64,000 bases of DNA from Microglena sp. YARC (GCA_022414725.1 CM039464.1:17853405-17917404); one strand, 5' to 3'; counted from the first letter of the stretch, positions 1 through 9,689 are shown. Translations and numbers: made by a program. Notes: generated by a model not told the origin, from the sequence alone.

Positions 1-210
1 ACAAATGAGTGAAGATGTCAAACGAATCAATGAAGATGTCAGACGAATCAATGAAGATGTCAGACGAATCAATGAAGATGTCAAACGAATGAGTTCCTTT
101 GACGAAATCAATGAAGATGTCGCCTCTCGTTTGCGGAAAGTGGAGATGCGTCACACCCCGGTGTGTCACAAGGATCCACCTAAGACATTATAAAAGTTTG
201 GAATACGCAT
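1..210 (+). pseudogene. F-box/LRR gene 5' fragment with 21-bp minisatellite
   Basis: This repeats the N-terminus of the F-box/LRR gene at 6665-8135 but has an internal deletion: the reading jumps from the start of the F-box straight to the SRLRKVEMRHTPVC region and goes out of frame. The first 110 bases are a 21-bp tandem repeat that translates as VKRINED/VRRINED. A near-identical fragment lies at 6050-6300, so this is a decayed duplicate and not an active gene. The window edge cuts the 5' side. Confidence 0.7.
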
Positions 211-344
211 TATCACGCATTTGCACTGTAACGCTTGAGCTTCTTCCTAACTGGAACGCTTGGGCGTTTCCGATGTGTTGTCTTCAAGTAGACTTCTGCT
301 CGACAACTATGTCGGGAGTATGAAAGAGGATTCGCGGGACACAC

Positions 345-560
345 GGCGGCACCTGTCGAGTCGAGTCACAGAGCGACCGACCTCTCGCATCAGGCGGCAC
401 CTGTGTCGAGTCACATCACAGAGCGACAGACCTCTCGCATCAGGCGGCGGCACCTGTCGAGTCGAGTCACATCACAGAGCGACTTTCGCATCAGGCGGCG
501 GCACCTGTCGAGTCGAGTCGAGTCGAGTCGAGTCACATCACACGGCGACCTATCGCATCA
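345..560. repeat. GAGTC-rich minisatellite
   Basis: A degenerate tandem array with units of roughly 40-60 bp built from GTCGAGTCGAGTCACATCAC, AGAGCGACC and CGGCGGCACCTGT. The same family recurs at about 2840-2950, 6430-6500, 9990-10490 and 26400-26540. It is open in several frames, but those readings (SSRVTSQSD, CRVESHHRAT) are only the repeat translated and are not taken as genes. Confidence 0.8.
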
Positions 561-594
561 CGGCGGCACCTGTGTCAATACCTCGATACTGTAA

Positions 595-830
595 GATATC
601 ACTCACAGATGACGGAAAACCCGGTAAAGTAATCGCAAACGATGATCACATGTCAAGCAGAGGCATGCTAGACAATAGATCTCGTATATCTATAGGGGAA
701 TCGCGGGCCCCACGGAGTGGGGCAGGGGAATTGAGCTGCAGAAACCTGTCAAGGCATCAATCAATCATCACACGCAAAACTGTGGAAAACTGTCGCATCC
801 ACACCGTCCGTCCGTCACAGCCAGCAAGAC
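595..830. repeat. Composite dispersed repeat with GGA-loop hairpin
   Basis: A block shared with 2218-2345 and, in part, with 2958-3030, 10560-10700 and 38600-38660. It contains a perfect hairpin at 707-723 with arms GCCCCAC and GTGGGGC around a GGA loop. The hairpin is followed by a GAATTGAGCTGCAGAAACC stretch and the widely repeated GAAAACTGTCGCATCC motif. No coding capacity is apparent. Other copies have different stem bases that still pair. Confidence 0.7.
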
Positions 831-1379
831 TAATTGGTGAATAGATACTTGTTCAAATGCAATTTATGTTTATTGCAAACCTGAAGGAAGTGTATTTCAT
901 TTGGATGTAGTCTGAATAAGTCAACAGATATGAGGGCTATTTCGATGTCACGTGGACATGTTTGACCCATGTTACAAATTGCATGCAAGAAACGACTTTC
1001 CTTAATTACCAACAATCTCCCTGGTTCTCCAGTTGTTCGCATGTGAGGCAGATCAATTTCTATGTCGTTGAAGTCTTCACAGATCTCATTGCTCAGACTC
1101 ACAGGTATATTATAGCAGGCTTCACGTGAAACAACTCTATCCACATCAGCAACACGTTGAGTGGATGCTTGAATTACCATGAGACATTTTTCCATATTTG
1201 ATTTTTCCTACAAAACGTTCTGACGTTATTCGAGCTATTATTGTAAATGGTTTAGCCTGATTTGTTTTTTCTCGCACGGTGTCTAGTTCGTATAGCGGGA
1301 CACCCTTTATACAATTTGGCGAGACGTCGGATTCATCTGATTGATTAAGATCACCCAGATGTCTGAGTTTTTGGCACAT
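830..1379 (-). pseudogene. Hypothetical protein with frameshift
   Basis: Two overlapping minus-strand frames join into one protein of about 180 residues. The first starts MCQKLRHLGDL at 1379 and runs to ...RFVGKIKYGK. The second continues CLMVIQASTQRV and ends at 830 (...HLNKYLFTN). The shift falls at an A-run near 1195-1200, so it may be a one-base mutation or a sequencing error. I recognise no family. Composition is ordinary for coding sequence and free of the local repeats, which is why I take it as a real but broken gene. Confidence 0.45.
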
Positions 1380-2049
1380 TCATGCCAACCTGGATGGTGC
1401 CCCTCAAGCGTAAGCCACCCCTCCGGTGCTTTCCTTGTGCGTATTTACGTGCCTCTCAAAATGCACAAAACACATTAAATACGCCTCAAGCAGAAGTAGC
1501 CTAGTGATCGTAGGCGCATAACAAGCGACGTACGAAGGGGAGCCCTCACGACTCACGCAAGTGAACAGGAATAAGATGCACACACGCACATTTGCATCCA
1601 TCGACCGCATGCATGAATGAATCAATGAATCAATGCAAGCAACACACACGTACGTACGTACGAACGAACGAACGAACGAACGAACACACGCAAACGGAGG
1701 AACACTGACGACGACGACGACGATCGAAAAACATCTGACTCCACATGCAAACGGCGGAAACATGTCGTCTCCAAAAGACGTCTTTTCAGAGGTGTTCATG
1801 TGAACACGTTTGAAATAGGGATTGATGTGAGACATCGGGGTCTGGGCAATCCCCATCTTTGCCGTTGTTGAGCAAGAGAAGGTTGCAACAACAGCGAACG
1901 TCTTAAGGCGCAATACCCCACGTTCAGTGGAGGTACTTGCATCTATTCTGTGCCCTGAGCTGCAGCGACCCTTTCGTGGCGTGCCGTTGCACCCCGAGTG
2001 AAAACTTTTTATATATAATATATATATGTATATATATATATACATTTTA
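1380..2049. other. Gene-free stretch with microsatellites
   Basis: No convincing gene. It holds ACGT/ACGA-type short repeats (about 1648-1690), a CGA run (about 1708-1725), one partial copy of the ~108-bp GTGTTCATGTGAACAC unit (about 1785-1850), a segment also seen near 25505-25560 (TTGTTGAGCAAGAG...GAACGTCTT) and a TA dinucleotide run at about 2008-2045. Confidence 0.6.
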
Positions 2050-2217
2050 ATGATTAAGACGTCGAGAAACGGAATTTGCGTTGATGGGAAATCCCGAGTA
2101 TTGTACAAGGATTATGATGTGCGAAGTAAAACTGTTGGCCAATTTTTTGTTAAAAAGAAGAACAAAACAGGGAATATGAAACTAGTACTTTATAAGCCAT
2201 TGGACAATAAACGGGCT
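2050..2217 (+). pseudogene. Truncated paralogue of the 8880-9314 gene
   Basis: Opens with MIKTSRNGICVDGKSRVLYK and continues ...FFVKKKNKTG...LYKPLDNK before running into a composite repeat at about 2218. It aligns by eye with the gene at 8880 (ICKDGASRVLYKK...VKVRKPDG...YSKFVPQE), so both belong to one small family. The C-terminal half is missing because the repeat has replaced it. Function is unknown. Confidence 0.5.
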
Positions 2218-2450
2218 GCAGAATCCCGGGCCCCACGGAGTGGGGTAGGGGAATTGAGCTGCAGAAACCTGTCAAGGCATCAATCATCACACGCAAAACT
2301 GTGGAAAACTGTCGCATCCACACCGTCCATTCATGACACACGGTGGCGGATCATCGTCTCGTGGAAGTGGTGTAAACAACGCAGAAGACACTGTAACGAA
2401 CATTATTCTCCTCTTCACAGCCAGCAAGAATTCAAGAATTCGTCTCACTG
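2218..2450. repeat. Composite dispersed repeat, second copy
   Basis: Near-identical to 700-815: hairpin at 2230-2246 (GCCCCAC, GGA, GTGGGGT), GAATTGAGCTGCAGAAACC, then GAAAACTGTCGCATCC. Downstream, 2455-2495 carries a short piece (GGTGTCCCAATATCAAATG) of the transposase-related repeat found at 11810 and 41140. Confidence 0.65.
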
Positions 2451-2799
2451 AAGAATATAAGGTGTCCCAATATCAAATGTCCCTAGCTGTATGAAGGTCC
2501 GATGAGCAAACTCCAGTGTTGCCAAGTTGCTGCAGCTCTGCAATTGTCAGGTTGCATTTCATGCATGCATCGGTATGGTTGAAATTCTGCCATTTCTAGC
2601 AGACCACATTTCCAAATGTGTTTGCCCCTATTGCGTTTTAGAAGGTCTTCGCTGAGTTTGAACTTGGGATGTTGCCTTGTCCTCCCACGCGGGTGTTGCA
2701 TTCTGGGGATGATATCCATTTAGTTGTAGAGATTCTTATATTCTTGATCAATTCCAAAATAATGGTATTCTTGTTCTCAATAGGGAATATTTTAGGTCT

Positions 2800-3345
2800 T
2801 AAAAAATGATCCGGAGGTCAGGGTCAAGCACGAACAGAAACAATGCACTGTCGAGTCAGTCACACTCTCATCAAGGACGGCGGCACCTGTGTCGAGTCAC
2901 TCACAAGGCGACCTCTCATCACGGCGGCACATGTGTCGAGTCACACACAAATCGCAAACGGTGATCGCATGTCAAGCAGGGGCCTGCTAGCTAATCGCTC
3001 TCGTGTATCGAAGGGGAATCGCGGGACCCTACCGCCGCGGATGATACATGGGGTGCCAAGACACCACACGCAGAGTCAAAAAGGGATGAAGGCGGTCAGG
3101 CGGTCTCTCCTCAAGCAGACGTATGCTTGACACTCTCTTGGGTTTTTAAGATGGGGAAGGGCGGGACCCGCGGAGCGGGGCAGAGGCATTCAGCGTCTGC
3201 TCACACGCACGCACCGCCGCGGATGATATATGGGGTGCAAAGACACCACACACAGATTCAAAGGGGATGAAGGCGGTCAGGTGGTCTCTCCTCAAGCAGA
3301 CGTCTGCTTGACACTCTCTTGGGTTTTTAGGATGTCGTTAGAGTT
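2800..3345. repeat. GAGTC repeat and ~180-bp tandem duplication
   Basis: After a short GAGTC-type stretch (about 2840-2950), two diverged copies of one block follow at about 3035-3150 and 3218-3335. Each runs from GATGATA(C/T)ATGGGGTG to CTTGGGTTTTTA. The second copy carries the 18-bp perfect palindrome CAAGCAGACGTCTGCTTG; the first has one mismatch in it. Between them, 3167-3179 forms a CCCGC-GGA-GCGGG hairpin. No gene is seen. Confidence 0.65.
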
Positions 3346-3622
3346 CGCCCGGGCCCTGAACTCAAGTCCAGCCACCGCTGGATCCATGAGCAGCTTACAA
3401 CCCATGCTCTCACTGCATGACCAGTATCTCTTTGCATCCATGCTCGCCACCTGTCGCGCTCTCTCAATCCTTGCGCAACCACCAGCTGCACCACCACCCC
3501 TACATGAAAGCTCAGATCACAGGTGATTTTCAACACTCACTCTCACAAGTTCACGTCCGGTCATGCATGTGTCCATGCTACTGGGTTCCTATCCCTATGG
3601 ATGCTCAAGACTCACCGCATCA

Positions 3623-3909
3623 TGGCTCCGCCTTCAGTCTCTGGCTTGTTGGTCAGCAACATGCCTCCACTGACCAAGGCGGACGGTTCTGTGTCTGCAT
3701 TCAGCACGAGACAGTGTACTCGGGTGTTGGAACGCACCGAGGATCACATTTGGGTCGAGTCTGCGCTTCCTGATGCGCAGCAAATCTCCGGGTCTCTCCA
3801 CGAGGTGCAGCCAGTTGACACAGAGGACAAGGGATTGCTGTATGTTGACCTCAGCATCAGGCAGTTCGCCGTCCCAACAGGAGCCGTTCTGCGCTTGTAT
3901 CTGTCATGA
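3623..3909 (+). CDS. Possible small hypothetical protein
   Basis: A 95-codon frame starting MAPPSVSGLLVSN and ending ...GAVLRLYLS. It has no low-complexity or repeat signature, but no recognisable domain either. Its last 50 bases overlap the end of the convergent minus-strand gene. It could equally be chance; the call rests only on its composition. Confidence 0.25.
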
Positions 3910-4619
3910 TGTCCTTGGCCAGCTCCCACCAGGGACTCTGGTAGCACCACAGCCCGGTGCCCAGATGCACCGACCGGCCCGGAACCCTCCAGTGGTTGGC
4001 GTCCCCCATGAAATTCATGTACTGCTGGTGCATCGCGCCACCTGCCGCCCATTCCGCGCACTGGCACAGGAACCGGTGACATTCGTATAGCTCCTCCGCG
4101 CTGCTCATGCTCATCCCCGCGTTGATGCCGAGCACTATGAACTGATCCGCAGGCCGCAGCGCATGCTGTCGCTGCAAGAATGTTGTCAGGTCCTTGAATG
4201 AAAACAACAACGCTGGTCGGGGCTGCTGATCACTCAGCCCGTCCGCATAGCACTTCACATTCTGTAACGATCGCGTGGTAAAGCATGTGTCCAGAAAAGC
4301 TACCTGTTGCCGCCGCACCCCGTCAGTGCATAAACACCCGCCCACATTCCCCATAGCGTGCAGCAGCGCCACCTCGTTCTCTGCGCTCCCAGCCCCTATG
4401 AACGCTATACATGACACCGCCTTGCCGGGCACTAGCGCACCCCTAACCTCGCTCGCCACCGCATCCCAGTCTAGTGCAGGACAGATCACCTTGCGCTGAC
4501 CCTCCGACAGCACTAGCACTTGGTTCTCCCACTGCATTCTTCCGATCCATTATCTCATTCAGCTCCCCCTCAAGCTCTTTTGACCTGAATTTATTTTTTC
4601 TCATCGCACCGTCCGACAT
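3857..4619 (-). pseudogene. Hypothetical protein, frameshifted, overlapping the retropepsin ORF
   Basis: The minus-strand frame starts MSDGAMRKNKFRSKELEGEL at 4619. Near 4540 the coding signal moves to a second frame (MQWENQVLVLSEG...) that runs to 3857. The second part has a glycine-rich segment, FIGAGSAENEVALLHAM, recalling nucleotide- or SAM-binding folds, and later WWELAKDIM; I cannot name the family. The start codon overlaps the stop of the upstream ORF in a TAATG arrangement, so the two may be translated as a unit. It could instead be two separate ORFs. Confidence 0.4.
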
Positions 4620-5116
4620 TATTCGTTTGCCTTGGCAACCTTCACCGTTTGTTGCTTGTAGTTGATGGCCAGAGTAAGACCGTGCGTTCTGAAAACGTTC
4701 TGACCCAACAGACACACGTGCTCGCAACGCTCTTTCGGGGAAAGCCCCACTTGCATGGCCCGCCCGTTGAGCTTGATGTCGAACATATCGTCCCTCTTGA
4801 GGATGTCGTAGCTTGGCTCATACCCCAAAGTCTCTAGCACCTCCTTGGTAAGGTATGTCAGCGATGACCCGGTGTCATACATCATCACAATCTGAACCAG
4901 CGGAGGAGGGTGCTCGGCTGTCCCTGCCTTCAGCAACATGAACTCCTCAACAAGCACAGGAAGCACGATGCGGTCCAGGAGACCATAAAACATCCCCTCT
5001 ATCTCATCAGGGTACCGATGCTGAGGAGCACGGGAGAGGTATTCGAAACCCATGTTGTCTGCCACGATGCGCACGACGTTGGGTCCGTGAAAAACGCTAC
5101 ACATGACATCATCCAT
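4619..5116 (-). CDS. Retropepsin-like aspartic protease
   Basis: A 165-residue protein. Residues 75-95 read VQIVMMYDTGSSLTYLT, the D-T-G-S active-site loop of retroviral-type aspartic proteases, after a hydrophobic strand as expected. A following segment LNGRAMQVGLSP and the later CLLGQNVFRTHGLTLAI fit the flap and the second hydrophobic-strand region (LLGxxxL) of retropepsin-like domains. Such single-lobe proteases act as dimers in retroelements or as stand-alone DDI-type enzymes. The ORF ends in TAATG shared with the next gene. No reverse transcriptase is nearby, so it may be a domesticated or relict element. Confidence 0.6.
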   Translation of the reverse strand: MDDVMCSVFHGPNVVRIVADNMGFEYLSRAPQHRYPDEIEGMFYGLLDRIVLPVLVEEFMLLKAGTAEHPPPLVQIVMMYDTGSSLTYLTKEVLETLGYEPSYDILKRDDMFDIKLNGRAMQVGLSPKERCEHVCLLGQNVFRTHGLTLAINYKQQTVKVAKANE

Positions 5117-5149
5117 GGCAGCCCATCGGCAAACAACGTACTATTATTC

Positions 5150-5335
5150 AACAAGCGGCGGAGCCCCTTTCACCTCTTCCCCCCAGCGGAGCGACCGGGG
5201 GCGACCGGAGGGGAGCCCCCACAAAGGATTCCGCGATGAACCGAGCGGGTGGGCGACCGGAGGGGAGCCCACAAAAAGGATTCCGCGAGGAACCGAGCGG
5301 GTGGGCGACCGGAGGGGAGCCCACAATTCACATCA
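5150..5335. repeat. G-rich twin-hairpin dispersed repeat, copy 1 (three hairpin units)
   Basis: Contains GGGGGC-12 nt-GCCCCC and, twice, GTGGGC-12 nt-GCCCAC, all with the loop GACCGGAGGGGA. The hairpins are separated by a smaller one, CCGC-10 nt-GCGG. The same module, usually with one of each hairpin, occurs about ten times in the window in both orientations. It reads through in several frames (FPPAERPG, RSPRGTERV), but those readings are not proteins. Confidence 0.8.
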
Positions 5336-5360
5336 AGCATTATACACACTACTGTGTAAC

Positions 5361-5695
5361 TACAGTCGGCGGAACAGTAAAATGAAACATCCAAAAACCG
5401 GTATAAGACGGTAATATATAGCTTAAATAGTTGTATACAGGATGGACACAAAGACCGTATCGGAGCTTAGGGCGATGATGGTCGCTAATGATGCTATCGA
5501 AGCTGATGATGCTATCGAAGAACTCTGCCGCCGGGCTGAGGTAACCGAGGCAGCTGCTGCTGTGCCTCCTCAGCCTGAACATCCGACGTACGTATCGGCA
5601 ACTCGCACTCTCTTTTCATGCGCAGCTCAAGCTTGTTTTTTTGGTATGAGGCCGATTTTGTAAAACCGTTTCATTTTAGTATTCCGTCGAGTGTA
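5361..5695. mobile_element. Mariner-type MITE, 335 bp
   Basis: Starts TACAGTCGGCGGAACAG and ends with the inverted form ...TCATTTTAGTATTCC...GTGTA. The termini begin CAGT next to TA, the hallmark of Tc1/mariner elements. It carries a 73-codon ORF instead of a transposase. A second copy in the opposite orientation lies at 53398-53723. Single TIRs of the same family are scattered through the window (about 9328, 24541, 29300, 37570, 42025, 55755, 60993). Confidence 0.75.
5442..5663 (+). CDS. Small MITE-borne protein
   Basis: A 73-residue ORF, MDTKTVSELRAMM...AEVTEAAAAVPPQPEHPTY...GMRPIL. It fills the interior of the MITE and stops just before the right TIR. The copy at 53409-53639 (76 residues) differs by four indels, all whole codons. 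That pattern is expected of a translated sequence and unlikely for junk DNA. The N-terminal helix (TVSELRAMM) vaguely recalls SAP-type DNA-binding motifs, but no family is claimed. Confidence 0.5.
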   Translation: MDTKTVSELRAMMVANDAIEADDAIEELCRRAEVTEAAAAVPPQPEHPTYVSATRTLFSCAAQACFFGMRPIL

Positions 5696-5759
5696 ACTGT
5701 CAAGTCTTACACAATGTGTATGTTGTTTGTAAAAGATTCACTTGTTTGTAACACTTGGG

Positions 5760-6050
5760 TTTATTAGCACCGTAACGCTTGAGCTTCTTTCTCACTGGAA
5801 CGCTTGGGCGTTTCCGATGTGTCGTCTCAAGCAGACTTCTAGGGAGTATGAAAGAGGAATAGCGGGACATACGGCGGCACCTGTCGAGTCGAAAACTGTC
5901 GCATCCACACCGTCCGTCCGTCCGTCCATTCATGACACACGGATGCGGTGGCGGATTCTCGCCACTCATCACTCGTCCTCGAATGAAACAACCATTCTTC
6001 AGTGTAAACAACCATCAGCACAGCACAGCACAGCACAGCACACTTCACAA
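5760..6050. repeat. Composite dispersed repeat (CGCTTGGGCG / GTCGCATCC type)
   Basis: A block with GTAACGCTTGAGCTTCTTTC, TGGAACGCTTGGGCGTTTCC, CAAGCAGACTTCT, GCGGCACCTGTCGAGTC and CTGTCGCATCCACACCGTCC. The same order of modules appears at 230-345, 6315-6600 and 9915-9990. No gene is present. Confidence 0.65.
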
Positions 6051-6300
6051 ACGAATGAGTTCCTTTGACGAAATCAATGAAGATGTCGCACGAATGAGTG
6101 AAGATGTCAAACGAATCAATGAAGATGTCAGACGAATCAATGAAGATGTCAGACGAATCAATGAAGATGTCAAACGAATGAGTTCCTTTGACGAAATCAA
6201 TGAAGATGTCGCCTCTCGTTTGCGGAAAGTGGAGATGCGTCACACCCCGGTGTGTCACAAGGATCCACCTAAGACATTATAAAAGTTTGGAATACGCATT
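6050..6300 (+). pseudogene. F-box/LRR gene 5' fragment, second copy
   Basis: Begins MSSFDEINEDV as in the full gene at 6665, then carries the 21-bp RINEDV minisatellite, repeats MSSFDEINEDV and passes directly to SRLRKVEMRHTPVC. The central F-box residues are deleted. It is almost identical to 1-210, so one fragment was copied from the other. Confidence 0.7.
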
Positions 6301-6309
6301 ATCACGCAT

Positions 6310-6640
6310 TTGCACTGTAACGCTTGAGCTTCTTTCTAACTGGAACGCTTGGGCGTTTCCGATGTGTTGTCTTCAAGCAGACTTCTGCTCGACAACTATG
6401 TCGGGAGTATGAAAGAGGATTCGCGGGACACACGGCGGCACCTGTCGAGTCGAGTCACATCACATGGCAACCTCTCGCATCAGGCGGCACCTGTCAAGTC
6501 ATCATACACGTACACACGCAAACGGCGGAAAACTGTCGCATCCACACCGTCCGTCCGTCCATTCATGACACACGGATGCGGTGGCGGATTCTCGTCCTCG
6601 AATGAAGTGTAAACAACCATTCTTCAGTGTAAACAACCAT
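6310..6640. repeat. Composite dispersed repeat
   Basis: The same modules as 230-345 and 5760-6050, in the same order, ending directly upstream of the full-length F-box/LRR gene. The upstream region of that gene (AAACAACCATCAGCACAGCACA) is shared with 6000-6045, upstream of the fragment. Confidence 0.6.
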
Positions 6641-6664
6641 CAGCACAGCACACTTCACAAACGA

Positions 6665-8135
6665 ATGAGTTCCTTTGACGAAATCAATGAAGATGTATTG
6701 GAGATCATTCTATCCAATGCGATTTCGAGCGAATCCCACCTCAAACAAGTGCCTCTCGTTTGCAAAAAGTGGAGATGCGTCACACCCCGGTGTGTCACAA
6801 GGATCCACCTAAGACATTATAACAGTTTGGAATACGCATTATCACGCATTTGCAGGCTCCAAGAGTTGAAAATCGGTGTCAATCGGGGGGAATACGTACC
6901 CTACCAATCAATGTCGGCTATCGAAGACAAGATCCAAGACATATCGCCGCTGTCCGGACTCACTGCATTGGTTCACCTGGACATATCGAACACCTACGTG
7001 ACCAACATATCGCCACTGTACGGACTCACTTCGTTGACGCACATGAACATGTCGCACACCTACGTGGACGAAGACCTATTATCACCGCTTTCCGGACTCA
7101 CTTCGTTGACACACCTGAACATGTCGCACACACCTCTGTACAACATACCAGCTCTGTCCGGACTCACTTCGTTGATTCACCTGAATATGGCGCACACACT
7201 TGTGACCGACATATCACCACTAGCCGCCCTCACTTCGTTGATTCACCTAGACATTTCGCTTATCCAAGCAAAACTCAAAGACATATCACCGCTGTCCGGT
7301 CTCACTTCGTTGATTCACCTAGATATTTCGCACCTCACGTACGTGGACGAACACCTATCAGCGATTTCCGGACTCAATGCGTTGGTTCACCTCATCATTT
7401 TGCATATCGGAAACAAACTCGAAGACATATCAAAGCTTTCCGGAATCACCGCGTTGGTTCATCTGAACATGGCGTACACACGGGTGGGCGAACACCTATC
7501 ACCGCTGGCAGGACTCACTTCGTTGATTCACCTGAACATGGAGGGCACCGACGTGGAATACCTATCATCTCTGTCCGGTATCAATTCGTTGATTCACCTC
7601 GACATTTCGCATCTCAAATACAAGCTCGAAGACATCTCACCGGTGTCCGGTGTCACTGCACATGGAGGGCACACGTGTACCCTCTATATCACTACTGTCC
7701 GGCCTCACTTCGTTGGTTCATCTGAACATGGCGTACACATGTGTGGTCGAAGACCGAGTACTGATGTCCGGCTCCATTTCGTTTTGTCGCCGGAGCAAGG
7801 TGCTCGACATATCACCGCTTGCAGGACTCACTTCGTTGATTCACCTGAACATGAAGGGCACCGACGTGGACGACATATCACCACTGGCAGGACTCACTTC
7901 ATTGGTGCACCTGGACATTTCGAACACCGACGTGGACGACATATCACCGCTGGCAGGACTCACTTCGTTGGTTCACCTGAACATGGAGGGCACCGACGTG
8001 GACGACATATCACCGCTGACAGGACTCACTTCGTTGGTTCACCTGGACATTTCGAACACCGACGTGGACGGCATATCACCGCTGGCCGGACTCACTTCGT
8101 TGACGTACTTGAAAAATGGATGGAATGATGTGTAA
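6665..8135 (+). pseudogene. F-box plus leucine-rich-repeat protein, frameshifted
   Basis: Residues 1-60 form an F-box-like region (MSSFDEINEDVLEIIL... LVCKKWRCVTPRCV). About 16 LRRs of 22-25 residues follow, with the consensus DISPLSGLTSLIHLDIS. F-box/LRR proteins serve as substrate adaptors of SCF ubiquitin ligases. At about 7655 the text jumps from ACTGCA to CATGGAGGGCAC; neighbouring repeats have 14 more bases here (TTGGTTCACCTGAA), so a 14-bp deletion shifts the frame. LRRs then continue in the other frame to a stop at 8135. The last repeats are nearly identical at DNA level, a sign of recent expansion. Confidence 0.75.
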
Positions 8136-8139
8136 AATT

Positions 8140-8490
8140 GTTCAACGGGTCATCCTTAGTAAATGTAGCCGGTATCTACATATGGACTGTGACAATTTGT
8201 CGTATGATCGTGACAGCTGTGGATCGCGGTGGACGCGTCTTCAGTCAAGATATTCGCAGCCAGGAAATTGAATAACTTAGTTAACTTAATTAACTCACGT
8301 AACTTGATTAACTGAAGGTGGAACTTTGGAAAAACACTGGAGGTACCGAGTCTACCGTTGACAGATTAGCAACTAAAAAACTATTGTTTTAATAAAAACG
8401 AGTGTAAACAACTTTGATCCATACAGGTCTCGGCATTGTTTTGCTGAGTATGTAACGTTCCCCCCGTTCCCCCAGATGGATGTAACGTTC
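8140..8490. promoter_or_regulatory. Gene-free block shared with two other upstream regions
   Basis: GTAGCCGGTATCTACA...ATGGACTGTGACAA (about 8168-8196) recurs at about 45813-45842. The piece around 8220-8270 (GGTGGACGCGTCTTC... AGCCAGGAAATT) and GGTGGAACTTTGG (about 8318) recur at 47940-48020, upstream of the F-box/ankyrin gene. A TAACTTAGTTAACTTAATTAA stretch lies between them. A regulatory role is inferred only from the conservation; no coding is seen. Confidence 0.35.
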
Positions 8491-8815
8491 CGTTTTAAGA
8501 GGTGCTCATGTGAACACGTTTAAAATAGGGATTGATGTGAGCCTCCGGCATTCTTCAGTATTTATTTGTTGTTGAAATAATTGTTGGTCCAGAGATGGAG
8601 AGTCTTTTCAGAGGTGTTAATGTGAACACGTTTAAAATAGGGATTGATGTGAGCCTCCGGCATTCTTCAGTATTTATTTGTTGTTGAAATAATTGTTGGT
8701 CCAGAGATGGAGAGTCTTTTCAGAGGTGTTCATGTGAACACGTTTAAAATAGGGATTGATGTGAGCCACCGGCATTCTTCAGTATTTATTTGTTGTTGAA
8801 ATAATTGTTGTTCGG
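8490..8815. repeat. Three tandem copies of the ~108-bp unit
   Basis: Each unit contains AGGTGTTCATGTGAACACG (arms GTGTTCA and TGAACAC around a TG spacer), AAAATAGGGATTGATGTGAG, CTCCGGCATTCTTCAGTATT and GAAATAATTGTTG. These copies are clean; a larger, indel-rich array of the same unit fills 27515-29290. Confidence 0.85.
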
Positions 8816-8879
8816 GTAGCTTAAATTCAACGGACGAGATCGTCGTCAAGGAATAAAATATGATTATGTGTATATACAA

Positions 8880-9314
8880 ATGTCGGACACTACATACACC
8901 AATACTCATACAAGAAGTATTTGCAAAGATGGAGCTTCCCGTGTTTTGTACAAGAAGAAGTGTGGACGCGGACAGAACGGGTCAGTCACTTTATGTGTTA
9001 AAGTAAGGAAACCAGATGGAACGTTTGGTTACAGTAAGTTTGTACCACAAGAAGGTAACAAAAAACAAAAAGGTGGCAGTGAAATGCAGTTTAAAAATGG
9101 AATGATTTCGTCTGACAAATTAAGAGAACTTAGAAATAGCGATGAACTAAAGCAGGAGGGACGGGAAACAGACGTTCAACACCTGGAACGAATTAAAAAT
9201 ACACTTCCATATCTTGTTGTATATGACAACTATTCACCCGATACAGATGGTAGCTATGGTACAGCATATAAGGGAACAAATGGCATAACGGCCAGGCATA
9301 TTCATTCCTACTAG
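8880..9314 (+). CDS. Hypothetical protein, small paralogous family
   Basis: 144 residues starting MSDTTYTNTHTRSICKDG. The N-terminal half has a basic segment RSICKDGASRVLYKKK...VKVRKPDGTFGYSKFV that aligns with the truncated ORF at 2050. The C-terminal half is charged (SSDKLRELRNSDELKQEG) and ends SYGTAYKGTNGITARHIHSY. Short proteins with a ...RVLYxK...K... core are known as orphan families in giant viruses, but I cannot name this one. A TATATACAAATG context and AT-rich leader precede the start. Confidence 0.55.
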   Translation: MSDTTYTNTHTRSICKDGASRVLYKKKCGRGQNGSVTLCVKVRKPDGTFGYSKFVPQEGNKKQKGGSEMQFKNGMISSDKLRELRNSDELKQEGRETDVQHLERIKNTLPYLVVYDNYSPDTDGSYGTAYKGTNGITARHIHSY

Positions 9315-9324
9315 TGGCAATCAG

Positions 9325-9650
9325 TTTTAACAGTACAGTCGACGGAATACTGAAATGAAACCGCCTCGTGTACGGCACACCTTACGGTGTAACCAAATGG
9401 TGTAGCAACCCACTGAGCAGTGGAACACCAATACGATTTTGAATCAACAAATTGCAGGATGTTAACGAGAATATCGTGGTTCTTTTTTAGATCACGGCTC
9501 TCCATCCTGCAGACTCCGTATCGTTCTTTTGTCGGTACTTTCGAGAGTGTCCATTGAAGGACCAGCCGCACTTAAGCGATCGCCTCTTCCCCAGTACCGT
9601 GGCCCAAAAGAACACGGGGTCTTTGTTGATGTGCAATGCACACCCACCTC
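9325..9650 (-). mobile_element. MITE remnant, reverse orientation
   Basis: Begins ACAGTCGACGGAATACTGAAATGAAACC, the TIR of the 432-bp element at 56663-57094. It carries that element's interior in reverse (GTACGGCACACCTTACGGTG, the segment coding MESRDLKKNHDILV, and GGCCCAAAAGAACACGGGG). The other TIR is missing; the sequence passes into the twin-hairpin repeat near 9660-9690. Confidence 0.65.
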
Positions 9651-9689
9651 AGTTCCGAGAACACTTGGATGAGAACCACCGTACCACAT

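Noticed and set aside
1404..2108. Long minus-strand open frame
   Set aside because: It crosses a TA microsatellite, ~108-bp repeat debris and CGA runs, with no domain; composition is that of repeats.
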